This document shows positions 1 to 12,130 of a stretch of 64,000 bases of DNA, in pieces. The notes under the pieces are model-generated. The model made no database searches and had not been told where the DNA came from. It saw only the letters and a list, made by a program, of their open reading frames with translations. The stretch spans positions 2,867,564 through 2,931,563 of the forward strand of contig JAKTNV010000009.1 in NCBI GenBank assembly GCA_022747635.1, given 5' to 3'. This DNA comes from Hetaerina americana. Lineage: Eukaryota; Arthropoda; Insecta; Odonata; Calopterygidae. The stretch's first letter is position 1, and the number at the start of each line of letters is the position of its first letter. Both the position numbers and the translations under genes were made by a program.

Positions 1-1875
1 GGGTTCTCAAGAAATCTTAGCGAATTAATAATTGCTGGTAAATCGATGAGGTCACATTGTTCATTCTCTTCAATGCCTTTTTTTGTCTTCTTCTGTGTTT
101 TGGCTCACGGTGGTGTTTTTTGTTCCAGGTAGTGATTTAGGGCTGTTTACCTGGTAACACAAGCAGAATCCAGGTTATGAGTGGAATGAAAAAAGCATCA
201 GAACTTCGGAGTAAAACTTCAAAAAAGCAGAAAAAATGGGAGAGAGATTTTTTTTCCAATACAGCGAACAGTTAAATGTGTGTGCGTTATGGTTCCGGCT
301 AATTGTTCAGTTAGAGGAGTAAAACTCGTCCAGTGAAATCTATTTTTTTTTGTTCCCATGTGAAATCCTTTTTGAAAACAAAAAAATGCCTGCTCCATTA
401 TCTCCTCCCCTTCCTCCCCCTCCTCCCCCCTCGTTTAATGCTTTCCACCCCCTCTTTCTTCCTCCAAAGTGCTCTGGCCGTGGCGGTGAAGATGATGCTG
501 GGCTTGATGGGAGCCGTCTGCAAGTAACGGCAGGTAGAGGATATATTTAGGGGCCGTAGAGGTGCGTGTGTGTTGCGGGAGGTCATTGATGGAGAAGGAA
601 TGCAGCTGGGTCTCAGCAAAGTGGATTTGGAGAAATGACGATCCATCGAGGGAGTGTGGCCTCTGTTGATGAAGAGAGTGATATTGTGCCGCTCCGCCTG
701 TCCTGTGATCCTTCAGAATGAAAAGTTTTTCTAGTCCTTCTGCCTTGTCGTGCTTAAAGACCATCCGTGTGCGTTTGTGGTGGAGAGAGTGCCCATTTAG
801 TGAGATGGAGTCTGCTGGAAATATCCTTGTTTGCTGTTAATTTCTAACGACCAGTGGATGGTGGAAATGAGTGCCGAAATGCCTGGAAATTGTTAAGAGA
901 CAGTTTTTTTGAGTTTTGATGGCTCTCACAGTGGCTCTTGGTGGCTGAATTGAATGTATTGTTTATTAAGTAAAGAGAAACATTCATGGTTTTATGTTCT
1001 AAACTTCAAATTGTGCAGAGAATAAATTCAAGATCTTTGGACCATGAGATAATGCTTTTGCAGAACTTCCAGAGCACCTAGCAGAAGGTCAGCGTCGACG
1101 GAAGATGAAGGCGCCTCCCTTTGCCGGGGTTGGGATTTTTTGTCAACCGGACGGCCATGCATTTGTGTCTGTATGGGTCGATTCAATTTTCTTAGCTGAC
1201 CATCTCATTTCGTAAGATCTGTCGACCTTTGACCCTCCCAAAACCACCTTGTTTTAATGCATTTCCTCCAGTGTGCTCTTCCTGGGGTCATTTGTATATT
1301 TTTTGAGACAGAATTCCCATGAATATCTGGAAAAATGTGGCAGTGGTAATTATTCTTTCCCTAGGGTTGTAGGAATGTGATGGATCCGTAGCTAATTTAA
1401 TCCTGTTTACTTGAATTGTTGTGATGTATAGTTATTTGAGAGTTTTTTGAGGGGATGGCTCGTTTTTGGATTTAAAGGAGGGAATTGATGCTTGTGTTCC
1501 TACAATCCAAGATACTTTTGGCTGCCATTTCTCCTTTGTCTGTGTCTATCTCTCTCGCTCCCGACATCTCTCTCCCCGACCCCATGACATTGCAAAAAGG
1601 CTCCTATTGCTCCTCTATGCCCCTTGTCCCCTTTCCTTTAGCATGCACTGTGATGAATGGTGTCGTTTTTTTATATGTAAATGTAAAGATTTTGCAGGAA
1701 TCCTTCTAAATACAGAGTGAAAAAGTAATGCCATTTAAGATATATTATTATTATTATTATGGAGAGGAAAAGTTTTCCAACACTGCTCATAAAAAAAAGT
1801 GCTATGTTAACCGCTGGTGGATTCTGGCAAATTTCTGTTTAATTATGATAAATCGCGACTCATTTGCGTGAGCCT
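1..1875. other. Unassigned AT-rich sequence
   Basis: No gene, transposon domain or structural RNA is recognised here. There are short T-rich runs and a (TTA)n patch near 1743-1760. The reading frames present lack recognisable domains, and overlapping frames on both strands around 400-760 argue for chance frames. Confidence 0.4.
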
Positions 1876-1896
1876 TATATATATATATATATATAT
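1876..1896. repeat. (TA)n microsatellite
   Basis: About ten TA units follow the bases GCCT. The same GCCT lead-in precedes the much longer TA tract at 8160. Confidence 0.9.
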
Positions 1897-3530
1897 TGAA
1901 AAAAAGAGGAATACAAAATTTGCTTGCAAACCACGAAATTTAAAACAAAAAAATGTAGTAAAATTTTTTGTATAAAGTTTGTGGTGTACGTTTTTTGGGT
2001 TTTGGCATCCGCACAGCCTCAAATTCCATATATCAGGCTCCCGTGTGAGATGTGGGGGAATATAAATCTACTAAAAAATGCAGTTTCCAAATTTCGAATT
2101 ATCTTTATTTTTGATTTTTTTTATATTATTTTAGTCACGTGGCGAAGTAAATATATGAAGATACATAAAAACATATATCTGTGGTTTGTATGTGCGTTCC
2201 TAATGTATAATATATATGTTTGGAGAGTAATATTTGTTCGATTGAAGATTTTGCTGTTGCTATTTCCTTGGGAAGTGTCGATCGCTTACAAAAATTCCGC
2301 CTTCGTTGTCGGTGCCAGAGGCGATGCCTTTTTGTGACTCTTGGTATTTGAAAACCTTGCCCATCCATCGTATATATCTTCGAAGAAAACTAATTTCGTC
2401 GTTTCCATCTTTCTACACGTCTGTCAGTTATTATTGGCATTAATGGAGAGGGTGTTTGAAGCAGCCTCTCCCTTTCATCGGCGCTAGAAATTGAAAGGCC
2501 GCCGCCGCGAAGGATTTGTTTAACGGTGTGTTTTGAGGCGAGATATTATTGTATCCATGCGAAATTTAAACAAGTTTTCGAAATATTTGTGACGGTTGAT
2601 ACAAGAATCTATGAATGTGAACCTGTCTGCCGGATTTTTTCAATAAAAGCAATATATTTGATGGGTTTGGGGTAGGATGAAATGACGTTTTTGAGTCAGT
2701 TATGCATGTGTAAAATATCAAAAGGCCCTGCTGTTGTGTCGGCGTATGCTGGGCTGATTAAGAGATATCGTGTGCCAATTGTAAAACTTTTGCAAAACAA
2801 CTTTTTTGAGATCAGTTTGCTGGGTTATACGTTTTTGTACTACTGTACTGATTTTAGTGACTGCTGAATTCCATAATTTGCATGATAATTGAAAAAAATG
2901 TACTGTCCCCCTTCAGGGCCCCCAATAAAAAACTCAAGAAATAAATGTGTGTGTCATTTGGCAATCTACCAGTCGTCACTGTAATGCGTTAGTACGATTG
3001 GCGTTGAAATGTTCGTTTCGTAATCATCGCCAATAGGTATGAGATTTTCACTGGTTGTCCGATATTTAGCGTGTTTCCCGGAGGTGCCCGTCGAAAAAAC
3101 TATTTGGTGGCTTCCACATATGTTCCGGTGGAAATTTCGACTTGAGTGGGAGGGAAGACTTGGGAATTTCTTTTCGGATGAGCAATCATTGCAGTTAATG
3201 CGAGGCATATATAGCTGGTGCAATCACGCAGCCCTGTGATTAGTTACTCGTTAAACCTGGAACAATAGCTGTCTAAATCGATGAATTTGAGAAAATGTAA
3301 AAATTTTCAGCACTCCGAGCAGGTGGACCCGACAGGTTGCGTGGGGGTGCCTCTTATAAAAGGTCTGTCATTTCCTCGAGGATGAATTTTCGATTTGTTG
3401 TGAGATTAGGCGAGGGTCCCGCACTAGGTAAACAACGTAGTCTCAAGCCACTATTTTAAGTGCTTCAATGAAAGTGGTTTGTTGCTTAACGCATCGTACT
3501 TAACAGTAAATGGTCTGTCCTCGGCAGTTA
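1897..3530. other. Unassigned sequence
   Basis: Mostly AT-rich, non-repetitive sequence. The 137-codon plus-strand frame at 1924-2337 is rich in F, I, Y and K, as expected for translated AT-rich DNA, and has no recognisable domain. Confidence 0.4.
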
Positions 3531-4058
3531 CATGGTTTGTATAAAAAGTATCGGGAAAATTTTCGGAAAGATGATTTCAAATATTGCTGATACGCCTCTA
3601 AATTCTTCGAAGTTCGTACATTAAAGCTCGACGTTTGCTAGAGCTGCTTGTTCTCGACTTGGAAGCTCCTTAAGGGTACGCGTGCAAGCTTATTTGATGA
3701 CGGCACTTACGGTCCCATGGTGGTGGTGTCCGTTGAGGAAGGGAGGATTTCACTGTTTTAGGAAATAGTCTGCTGGTGCCAAGTCGGGACTATCCAAAAA
3801 ATCTGCATCGTCTTTAACGCGTTGCGGAAGGTATTCGCAAGTAGACAATCGACTCTGCTAATGGTCGTCCGTCAAGACCCTCCGGACGATTTTGGCGCGG
3901 ATCTTACGCATTGCCGAGTTTTCAGTGATATTGGTGTGACCACTTTCTCTCTTATCAATGCCAATTATGCGCACACAGAGTAACAGACTAGACTTCAGCG
4001 CTTGAGGCAATGCACGCCAGGAGAAAATTGCCACCGATGACACTTTATATAAACCATG
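3531..4058 (-). mobile_element. Internally deleted mariner, family C copy 1
   Basis: A non-autonomous Tc1/mariner remnant read on the minus strand. Translation shows the linker region of a mariner transposase (motif AMRKIRAKIVRRVLTDD near 3860-3930). It then jumps directly to the third catalytic region (SPDLAPADYF near 3770-3800) and the C-terminal tail (KELP). The first two catalytic aspartates are missing. The ends carry related sequences, CATGGTTTGTATAAA at 3531 and its reverse complement-like form TTTATATAAACCATG at 4044-4058, consistent with terminal inverted repeats. Copies at 24991 and 62327 share the deletion junction. Frameshifts rule out a working protein. Confidence 0.8.
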
Positions 4059-4062
4059 TGTA

Positions 4063-6000
4063 CTGCGGAGGTACGTGGGTTGTGAACCCCTAATGGGTAT
4101 TCATTTTCTTACTGGATTTGTTCATTCTGAATTCCATGCTTAGGCTGTTTTTTTCTCCCAAGTTCTTGCACCTGATAATCTTGTGCTTCTCCGTTCGGTG
4201 GTTCCTCCTATGAGCGGGAGACTGCGAATGAATTCAGACGCGAGTGGTCTGACGGTAGATGCATTCAAACCAATCATTTTATAAATGTTAGTGCATTTGA
4301 ATTTAGTATCGCCTTTGACATATTATATTGTATATTAGGGCTAGTAGTGAATTTCTCAGATTTTAGTCTTATGCTTTACTTTTGTGGAAAAATTTAATAA
4401 TTTGAAAAGGAATTTTGAACAAAACAATTGATTCCCACTAAAATCCACCAAGCCATATCATTTTCAGTAATTCGTAAAGGGCCAAGAGTGCATCTAGGTC
4501 CTCTGACGGTAATGGGGAATGGCATTGACGATGGACAAGCCGTGGACCAAGATTTTTTCTTTACACTTCCAAAACCATGTTCTCTAAACCTATCATTGCC
4601 CGGTGCCACTGCAAGAAACACGATGTAAGTAATGAGTGAGAAAAGGCTGATAATACAGGTGAGGTCCGGGAGCAAGTTAACTACATAATCAAGGAAAATG
4701 ACATTTTGTGGTTATGGAAGGCTTAGAAAATACAAATATGCAAAATATTTGCTTTATTTCAAATTGGATTGGGTTAAAATTAGTTCCGCTTTTTTGCATC
4801 CAAGAATATCAAAAGCATGTCTTTCATATGAAATGCGTATGATAGGACTTAATTTTGGAACAGATCGGTAATTCATTCAAGTATTGCGAGTTCTCAGAAT
4901 TCATTGTTTAACCATCTCCATAGCATCAGCCAAAGCCATCGTACGCATTAAACTTTCCTTGGGGATCAAAAACTTGATTTTTTTAGAAATTTGAACGTGT
5001 TCGATGACGTTTGATTCACAGTTATCATATTTGCAAATATTGTATCCTGTTCTTCATTGTTCAGCATGTGTAACTCGTACAGTGAGTCCTTGTCATCGAC
5101 CCGGTTTTGGAGTCCGCTGAAAATTGGTAGGTATTCAAAAGATGCACTATCCACCAACCCACACGCAATGGATTGCACCGATAGTGCAAACAATGAAGGC
5201 CTTCAAACGTTAACCTTCTAATTTACCACCTATGAGAGACCCCTATTAATGCAACGTCGAATCGGATTTGATAGTATCGGCTGGTTTAATTGGAAGTTCG
5301 AGGCTATCCGATTAAAATGTTTCTCAGTTTTTCTTTGCTTTTAATGTCTATCACATTACGATACTTAACGGTTTTTATTTTTCTGGTCCACGGGACTATT
5401 TGAATGAATATAGGTGACGGAAAAGATGGATGCAGATTATTTTGATAGGCAATGGGTTGTTGGACTGTAATAGAGGGGAGAAAGTTTGGCTAGCGAGGAA
5501 TGGGATGTGATGGAATGGAGGAAAATTACACGTGTGGAGGTGAAGAGGGGCTTATCAAATGTCAGTTTGTTTTGTTAGTAGTTGGAAGTGTTGTCTTTTC
5601 CTTATCTGCGTATGTTAATCCTATTTATTTCCGTATCACGTTGCCGTATGACATGTTAACTTTCCGTTTTAACTTCTGCTCGCGAGCATCGGCCGTTGGA
5701 ATATCTACGTACGTACATGTACCCCTCAACCCGCCGCTGTCACCTCACGCTAAATAGAATAAAGCCACACGCGAAGACCAAATCACGCCATCTATACACA
5801 AATATTAGTTCGATCATGCACTAGATAAATTTTTATCACTCGAAAGAAAGTACTTGCCTGCAGCAATATTCAAATTATGCTGTGGAACTATTAAAAAGAT
5901 GGACCTATTAAATAAAAAGAATAACATGCGGGACATAGAAAAATGTAACGTATAGTATAAATTGAGTAGCTTCAGGCGTGATGTGGTGGAAGTCGAACAA
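4063..6000. other. Unassigned sequence
   Basis: No recognisable gene or repeat. Small frames of 60-93 codons lie on both strands without domain signatures. Confidence 0.4.
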
Positions 6001-6170
6001 TGAATAACTTATTGAAGCACTTGTCCACTTGATAACATTTTTTTATTTTACGACCGGGTTTCGATGTATTACATCATCAGGTCCGGTCCGACCTGATGAT
6101 GACGTCATGCATCGAAACCCGGTCATAAAAAAAATTACCCAGTGGAAAAGTGCTTCAATCAGTTATTCAT
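6001..6170. repeat. Fold-back element with arms of about 80 bp
   Basis: The left arm (6001-6083) and right arm (6090-6170) are near-complementary around a short centre CGGTCC. Both arms carry a GAAACCCGGTC-type core (as GACCGGGTTTCGATG on the left) and a run of A/T. The element interrupts LINE sequence: the minus-strand reading ends at a GTGTCACGACACTA motif, whereas the related LINE copy near 53140 continues past the same motif. This suggests insertion of a hairpin-type non-autonomous element. Confidence 0.8.
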
Positions 6171-6189
6171 AACATATAGTGTCGTGACA

Positions 6190-6620
6190 CTTCTACCTTG
6201 TTCATAACAAATTTTTGCAAACCTAGCTGCTCTTCGTTGCACTCGCTCTAGTTCCAAAATTAAGGCTATTTAACGAGAATCCCATACCCTTGCAGCATAC
6301 TCGAGGTGGGGCCTGACTAACGCGAAATTACCAAGTTCCATGACCCTTTCATTGGAATTCCCAAGTTCTTATTGGCTATTCCGCGAATTACACGAATGTT
6401 TTTCCTCACGACAGAACATCCTTAGTTATCGTTACACCCAAGTATTCTACCGATTCTTCGCGTGTTTTTTTGGTTCCCTGTACACTGTAAGTGTTTTCGG
6501 GTGAAATACCTTTCCTCCAAAAATTTAAATGGAAACATTTATTCAAATTTAATTTTACCTCGCATATCTCGCACTACTTTTGAATTGCATTTAGGTCTCA
6601 ATCCTCCGGACTGGATATAG
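6190..6620 (-). pseudogene. LINE reverse transcriptase C-terminal fragment
   Basis: Read on the minus strand, scattered frames give LNLNKCFHLNFWRKGISP, then VEYLGVTITKDV, then a relative of the LDRVQRRAARF motif. These match the thumb and C-terminal part of the reverse transcriptase seen complete at 19188-20270 and decayed at 52800-53130. Frames shift several times and stops occur. The 3' side is broken by the fold-back element at 6001-6170. Confidence 0.75.
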
Positions 6621-6920
6621 TATCACGGCATCGTCAATAGGAGCGGCCTCCACCGCGCACGAACGCGCCTCGTTTGCGGTTTTTCTGTTGCCAAGCGTGG
6701 GTGGCATTCAATTTAAATTCTTGATAGTGTTCCTAATGATATTCGAGGATTTCCCATCGCAATGGCAGCCTCGGTGTTAATGTTTATTTCCATCTTCCTT
6801 TGAAATTGATCGTTTCTCCTGTTTTAAACCATCTTCTGTTGTAGTCGACTTGTAAAGATTTCCACTGGCACAATACTGGACAAATCAGTTTAACTTGTGC
6901 CACACATTAGGCTAACCATA
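6621..6920. other. Unassigned sequence
   Basis: No recognisable feature. It lies between a LINE fragment and a deleted mariner. Confidence 0.35.
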
Positions 6921-7730
6921 TTCGAGGGTAGGCTGAAAGGTAATGCACTCATGCTTGTAGAACAATAACAAAAACATGGCATGATCGGGCAAAGAGTACA
7001 TTAAAGTAAAATTCTTAAGTTTCAAAACCATATATTTATTTTTATACATAGTCACCGTTAGGCTAACACATTATTCCCAACGTGTAACAAGGTTTTTCAT
7101 TCCATCAATGAAAAACTTCCGACTTTTCTCGAATCCAGGACTTGACAGCTGCCATCACCTCATCGCCCGAGGTGTAATGAACACCGTCGAGGTGTCTCTC
7201 AAAAATATAAATCGCTAGTCGCAAGATCGAGGGAATAAGGAGGGTGTGGAATCGGTTCGAATTTCAGGTTCCGCAGAGCCTCTCCAGTGGCGCGCGAGGC
7301 GTGTGGACGAGCGCTGTCATGTTGCGAGGCTGTTGGCGCCAGGCTGCTGCCTTTAACATGACGAACTCGACCAATATAATTTGCGACAAGCTTTTGAGTA
7401 TTTCGCCAGTCATTTTGGATCAAATCTTGGACGAATTTGCGATGTTTATCTTCTGTGGCAGTGATCGGACGTCCGCTGCGTGTATCATCAACAATTATAT
7501 GACTTTTCAAGGCTCGCAACCACGAACTTTTGCTACCCATCGATTTACACTGGACCTATCAACGGCATCGTCACCATAAACATGGTGACGATGCCGTTGA
7601 TAGGTCCAGTGTAAATCGGCCGTTGTCGATGCCGTTGATAGGTCTAAGTAGGAGTCACTTTTCAAGTCACGCTGTTAAACTCGCGTTGACATACCTGTAG
7701 CACTAGAACGCGTGTCCATAAGTCTGCTTC
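6921..7730 (-). mobile_element. Internally deleted mariner missing the first catalytic Asp
   Basis: The minus-strand frame at 7199-7540 joins an N-terminal HTH-linker segment (DDTRSGRPITATEDK, then QNDWRNTQKLVANYIG) to the second and third catalytic regions (QHDSARPHASRATGEALRN, then PHPPYSLDLATSDLYF). The segment with the first catalytic Asp (the GDETW region) is absent. The element-terminal sequence TTCGAGGGTAGGCTGAAAGG at 6921 resembles mariner terminal repeats and shares the CGAGGGT start with the element at 14644. After 7199 the C-terminal sequence continues with frameshifts to a terminal NGDYV-type motif. The far end near 7730 is uncertain. A 37-bp perfect hairpin lies inside. Confidence 0.8.
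7541..7618. repeat. Perfect 37-bp inverted repeat with 4-base loop
   Basis: Bases 7541-7577 are the exact reverse complement of 7582-7618, separated by AAAC. Part of the arm (GATGCCGTTGATAGGTC) occurs a third time at 7627-7643. The hairpin lies inside the deleted mariner. Confidence 0.97.
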
Positions 7731-8109
7731 TCAAAATACACTGGATGAATGTAACCACCTCAAACCTGCGCATGCGAGTGGATGGGGAATGTTACTTCCA
7801 CATGCCACCAGGAGTGCTTCTGAAGGTCATTTTTTTGTGGTCTACCAGCATGTGGACATTAGTTTTCAGCCTGCCATCGTAATATATGCTTTCCTGAGGA
7901 ATAATCAGAGGCAGGTTTCTCGGATATTCATAACAAGTTTTAATGGTTTTAATTCCGCGCTTTTGAAAGATGTCAAGATAAGATCATATGAACTATATGA
8001 AAAGCAACAACAACCCGGAATTCCCGTTGTAGCTAGCAGATCAACTTCTTGGCTTTCGGATATAAAGAGGTGATACGTACAGTTGTTGGCAGCATTCAGT
8101 TTCAAAGGA
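7731..8109. other. Unassigned sequence upstream of the TA palindrome
   Basis: No recognisable domain. The stretch ACCCGGAATTCCCGTTGTAG near 8012 resembles ACCCGGGATCCCCGTC near 8326, on the other side of the palindrome, so both may belong to one repeat. Confidence 0.35.
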
Positions 8110-8155
8110 ATTTCATTTCGCAGTTGAAATTTACAAAGAGAAAATGGGATCAAAG

Positions 8156-8241
<86 letters not shown>

Positions 8242-8283
8242 CTTTGATCCCATTTTCTCTTTGTAAATTTCAACTGCGAAATG

Positions 8284-8287
<4 letters not shown>
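8110..8287. repeat. Long perfect palindrome with (TA)n core
   Basis: The left arm (8110-8157) is the reverse complement of the right arm (8240-8287), and the interior is an unbroken TA array of about 80 bp, which is itself self-complementary. The whole 178 bp is therefore one palindrome. A second (TA)n run follows at 8286-8316. No protein-coding content; the tyrosine-isoleucine frames across it are translations of the repeat. Confidence 0.95.
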
Positions 8288-8322
<35 letters not shown>

Positions 8323-8389
8323 AAGAACCCGGGATCCCCGTCATTAGAAATCGATGTATGGCGTGATACATTCAAAAAGTCCTTGGGGG

Positions 8390-9676
8390 AAAAAATAGGG
8401 AGACCAATTGTTTTGAGTAATTTTTTATCCTACAATTGGTACTCCTTTCTGTTGATACACTTCCCAGCGTTGATCCGTCTTTTTTTTAATCCATCAAAAC
8501 AGGATTTCGGGTTTTTTCGAAATAGACTAAATCTGCGGAGGCGAAGACGACCTCGTTATCCGACGTAAGCCGTTTTCCTTGGAGTCATTTTTTCATGTAA
8601 GGAAGTTTAAAAAAGGCACCGAGTGCCAAATCTGGTGAATACTACAGTGGATGTTGTGATAAATGGAACTTTAATTCCTAAATTTTCGCCATCGAAACTC
8701 TGCAGGTGTGAACCCGTGAATTTTCTTGATGGGAGAGGATTTTTCCTATGCCAAATGAGGACGTCTTGTCTTGATTTCTTCGCTCAACCGGTGCGACAAC
8801 GACGCATAATACTCTCCATTGCTATCGTTTGCCTTATCGCTAGTAATCGACGAAGATGATTCCCCTTGAATCCCTAGAAACCGTGGCCATTATCTTGTCG
8901 GCCGATTTCACCGTCTTCGCCTGCTTCGGAGACGGATCGCCTTTAGAAACCCGCTGTTTCTTTGTCCCTGTAATGTACCCATTTACGCCCACAGTTATGA
9001 ATCGATGCACAACGTAATCAGGATTTCGATGGAGTGGCGCCAAACCAGCCTCCGATCACACGATGGCGTTTATTCTTCACTGGGAGCGGCACTCATCTTG
9101 CCGAGGTTTATTCCACGCCCAATTTGTCCTGCAACATTGAAAACACTGTACCTTGGGATATGCCTGCGGCCTCGACTATTTCGCGAATTTCGATTCGGCG
9201 ATCACTCAAAACCACAGCGTTGACGTCGTCAATCATTTCAGAGGAAGGCGCTTCCAATGGACGTTCCGAACGATGTTCATCATTGGTGGATGCACGGCTA
9301 CGTTTAAACTCATCTACCCAATCGTAAAGGGTCCCAAACAGAGGAGCAGATGTGCCTTGAACTTCATGCTACCCGGCTCTCATCTCTTTTGGTGTCTGGC
9401 CTTTGAAATGGCAGAATTTAATCACCGCTAGAAACTCATTCTTGTCAATGAACAAAAATTTGTTGCTTCAATCGACGATGGAAATGAAACCACGTAATGG
9501 ATTTTGCCGAAGAAACTTCAGCAGTCTGATGCGAGATTAGGCTTGGCAAAAAGCAAACCTTTTCCGATATTAAGAAAGCCGTCTCTACTCATTTCTAAGG
9601 AATTGTGGAACGACTGACTTATATTGTTGATATGGGGAAAGGGGGAAACCAAAATTATTTTAAATCACCCTGTAAC
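8390..9676 (-). mobile_element. Decayed mariner, family F copy 1
   Basis: Read on the minus strand from 9676. An N-terminal VIKFCHFKGQTPKEM motif (9410-9440) is followed by WVDEFKRSR and the HTH part (DDVNAVVLSDRRIEIREIVE), then VTVGVNGYITG where a mariner normally has VDETW, then VSKGDPSPKQAKTVKSADKI and DSRGIIFVDY. Later motifs (HQENSRVH, YSPDLALG) keep traces of the second and third catalytic regions, but stops are frequent. The first catalytic Asp is lost. Its 5' flank starts TACAGGGTGATTT near 9675, perhaps the terminal repeat. The central part is duplicated at 56388-57146. Confidence 0.8.
8534..9292 (-). repeat. 759-bp block duplicated inverted at 56388-57146
   Basis: Every position i in this block pairs with 65680-i in the second block with no gaps, and all stretches I compared were identical, including frames of 67, 72 and 78 codons translated identically from both. 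Identity stops abruptly at both edges inside mariner sequence. Confidence 0.93.
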
Positions 9677-10119
9677 ATTTGAATGGTTAGTGCGAGTGGC
9701 CATCTTTCACTTGGTGTAGAGGGTGTTTTGTTTGTCCGATCGTGGGAGCAAATGATTTCATCCCACCTTTCTCCTTTAATTTTCTTCCGTCGAATATCCA
9801 TCCTTAAAGCGTGTCCGAGCAGCAAAGCGACTTAAGGGAGCCTTGTGTTTTTCGATTTAATTTCAATTTGTTTCTGTCCGGCAAGGGAAAGATTCCGGCT
9901 TCGGATCCCGGATGTTGTTCATGTGGAAACATCGCTCCTCCATATTAATCATCCATGCTTTTTTCACGTCCTGTTTTACTTTATCATCCGTCAAATATGT
10001 GGCTTTATGATTGAAATGTATTTTGTTTTCAATGTGTACGTTTATATTCCTCAAATTTAATTGCAGTAATTACTTTCATCCTGTTCAGTAGTTCAGGGGA
10101 AATAGACAGGAGGGTACTA
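9677..10119. other. Unassigned sequence
   Basis: No recognisable gene or repeat. Confidence 0.35.
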
Positions 10120-10445
10120 TAGTACTTCTACAACTGACGCGCCCGCATTGAATGCCTCCCGAAAGATTCCGTCGCATCGCAATCGGGTCTTGACAATCTT
10201 TTGCCCTTTGACTCTAAATTGTGCCGTTTCTCATCCGATCAATCATTCCAATCCTTCTTCTTCCCCATGCGCTATTTCCTTCAATATCGGTGGTTCTTCT
10301 CAGCAATTAATTTAGCGTAACCGAGATGGTATTCTCCTTTTGATTTCTCTCTGCAATGTTCTCTCTCCTAATCTTACCATACTTCCTCATTTCTCAGTTT
10401 GTTAGTCCACTTTACCTTTAACATTCCGCAACCATATTTTTAAAA
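10120..10445 (-). pseudogene. Possible LINE C-terminal fragment
   Basis: On the minus strand a short run resembles the end of a LINE reverse transcriptase (LRNVKGKVDWTNKLRNEEVW, compare WMDKIRNEEV at 21400). It is followed by fragments with RMGKKK and SDEKRHNLESKGKRL spacing. Frames break repeatedly. The match rests on about 20 residues, so this is tentative. Confidence 0.4.
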
Positions 10446-11814
10446 TGTTTCAATTACTTTCCATCTCTCTTTTTATCCGTGCGTTTCGCTGCTGTAAATC
10501 AACACATTGCCAAACAAATCATTTGACAAATAATTTTTAAGCATCAAATTATTATTCTATCACTTTACACTAAATTAACATTTTTCAATTTAAATAATTT
10601 AACTATTTTCTCAGTTCTATTGGCGTGATCCCTTCACTTTTTCAAAAGCTTCCCAACCCTATTTCTTGTCGCCCAGGCGCAGCTTCCATTCCTCGTTACC
10701 TCTCCAAATACTGACATGATTTTGCTTGCTCAGCAGTTTCCATTCTGCTATGACTGCTTCATTTCTAATTTCAACGATTCTGTCTTTCCTCTTGTACTCA
10801 TTCCCAATACTTCAAATACTCTCAATCATGCCCTGTTCTATGTCCTCTTCGCCCGAACTGCCGGATTGTTTGCCTTCATTCTTTCTCCTCTCACTTCTTT
10901 CTTTTCTCGAGGCTTCCAGTAAGTTCTTTAGCATACGAGCGAATGAAGACGAGTGGGAATGAAGAGAGTCGGTGACGGTTTCCTCGTCTGCTGCTGCCCC
11001 TTCCTCAATATCATCCGTCTCATCAAATTCCTAATCCCGCTACCGCTTTCTGTTTTGTGAACAATTCTTTTATCATTTTTATATCCCTACAGTCTTCCAG
11101 TATTTTCTCCTCGACAGAACACTCCTGCTGACTGTCTCAGATGGCTTAACCCAACATACACGCTTTTCTCTTATATTTTCTTGCCCCTCATTAATAACAC
11201 CCAATGATATATCGTGCTCCTTTGTTTCTACCCTCTCTGAATGCAAGCTGCATTTCGCCCGTATCCCTTTATAATTTACTTTCTATTCTCCGATGATGAG
11301 CTGCAGCGGACTTTTTCCTAATTCCTGAGTTGAAATCCGCCTTGGAAGGACGTCGATTTGAAACCATTGAAGACATCCAACAAAATCGTACTGCATATCC
11401 CGAAAGATGCCTTCCTGACGGCATTTGAAAGCCGTAAAATAAATTGGGAGCATTATATTGTGGCAGCCAAGGGCTCTATTTTGAATTAAATATGCATGAT
11501 CAAAGGTAATAAGATCAAGTATTCATTCAAACGGTCTAATCTTTCTTTGAACAGGCCTTGTACAAGCTAATGCCGCTCTTTTCGTTTAGAGTAGGCTGAT
11601 GCCATTCGTACGTAAACAAGCCCATTTACCCCAAGATAAAGTGATAAAATATAAAAATGAATAGTACAGTTTATGTATGCAAGGTAATATTTGACAAAAT
11701 GAAATCAAGGTGAACAATAAAAAAGACTCAAAAAACCTTCAAGGTTAATGGGAAGAGCAACAAACTTAGAGTCAAGAAAAATTTAGACCAAAAGGATGGA
11801 CCAATGAATGGACC
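10446..11814. other. Unassigned pyrimidine-rich sequence
   Basis: The plus strand is rich in TTC and CCT. Frames at 10716-10962 have no recognisable domain. It could be an older extension of the LINE fragment to its left, but I cannot show it. Confidence 0.35.
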
Positions 11815-12130
11815 GAGATGGTGCGGTGGCTTCACACGCAGAGGAGCCAGGTTTGAATCCAGGAGACGGCAGATGTTTTTCAGTTGTATCCCCGATCCCT
11901 ACTTTAGGGGTGCGCGAGTGAGTACGCCGTCCGTCGGATGGGGCGTTAACTTGGTGCTTTTTGTTAGAGAGTAGGCTAATGCCGACGCCGGGTTTCTCTC
12001 TCCACCCTTCCTTCTTCCTTTCCCATCCATCTCAAATGGCGCAAATGACCTCAACTGTCGGTCGTCTCCTTCCCCCAATCACTACCACTGCTACTACTGT
12101 TCTCCAAATCAAGTCTCATTGAGCTCACTT
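11815..12130 (+). mobile_element. Probable tRNA-derived SINE
   Basis: A tRNA-like head begins GAGATGGTGCGGTGGC and has a B-box-like GGTTTGAATCC at 11850-11860. An unrelated body follows (GTCCGTCGGATGGGGCGTTA near 11929) and then a pyrimidine-rich tail. The head resembles the minus-strand copy at 59208-59285, which also starts GAGATGGTGCGG. It is too diverged from a cloverleaf to call a tRNA gene. Confidence 0.6.

Noticed and set aside
8159..8316. Reading frames of alternating Tyr and Ile across TA arrays, here and at 17429, 21728, 38331, 38819 and 39357
   Set aside because: They are translations of (TA)n and related repeats and occur on both strands.
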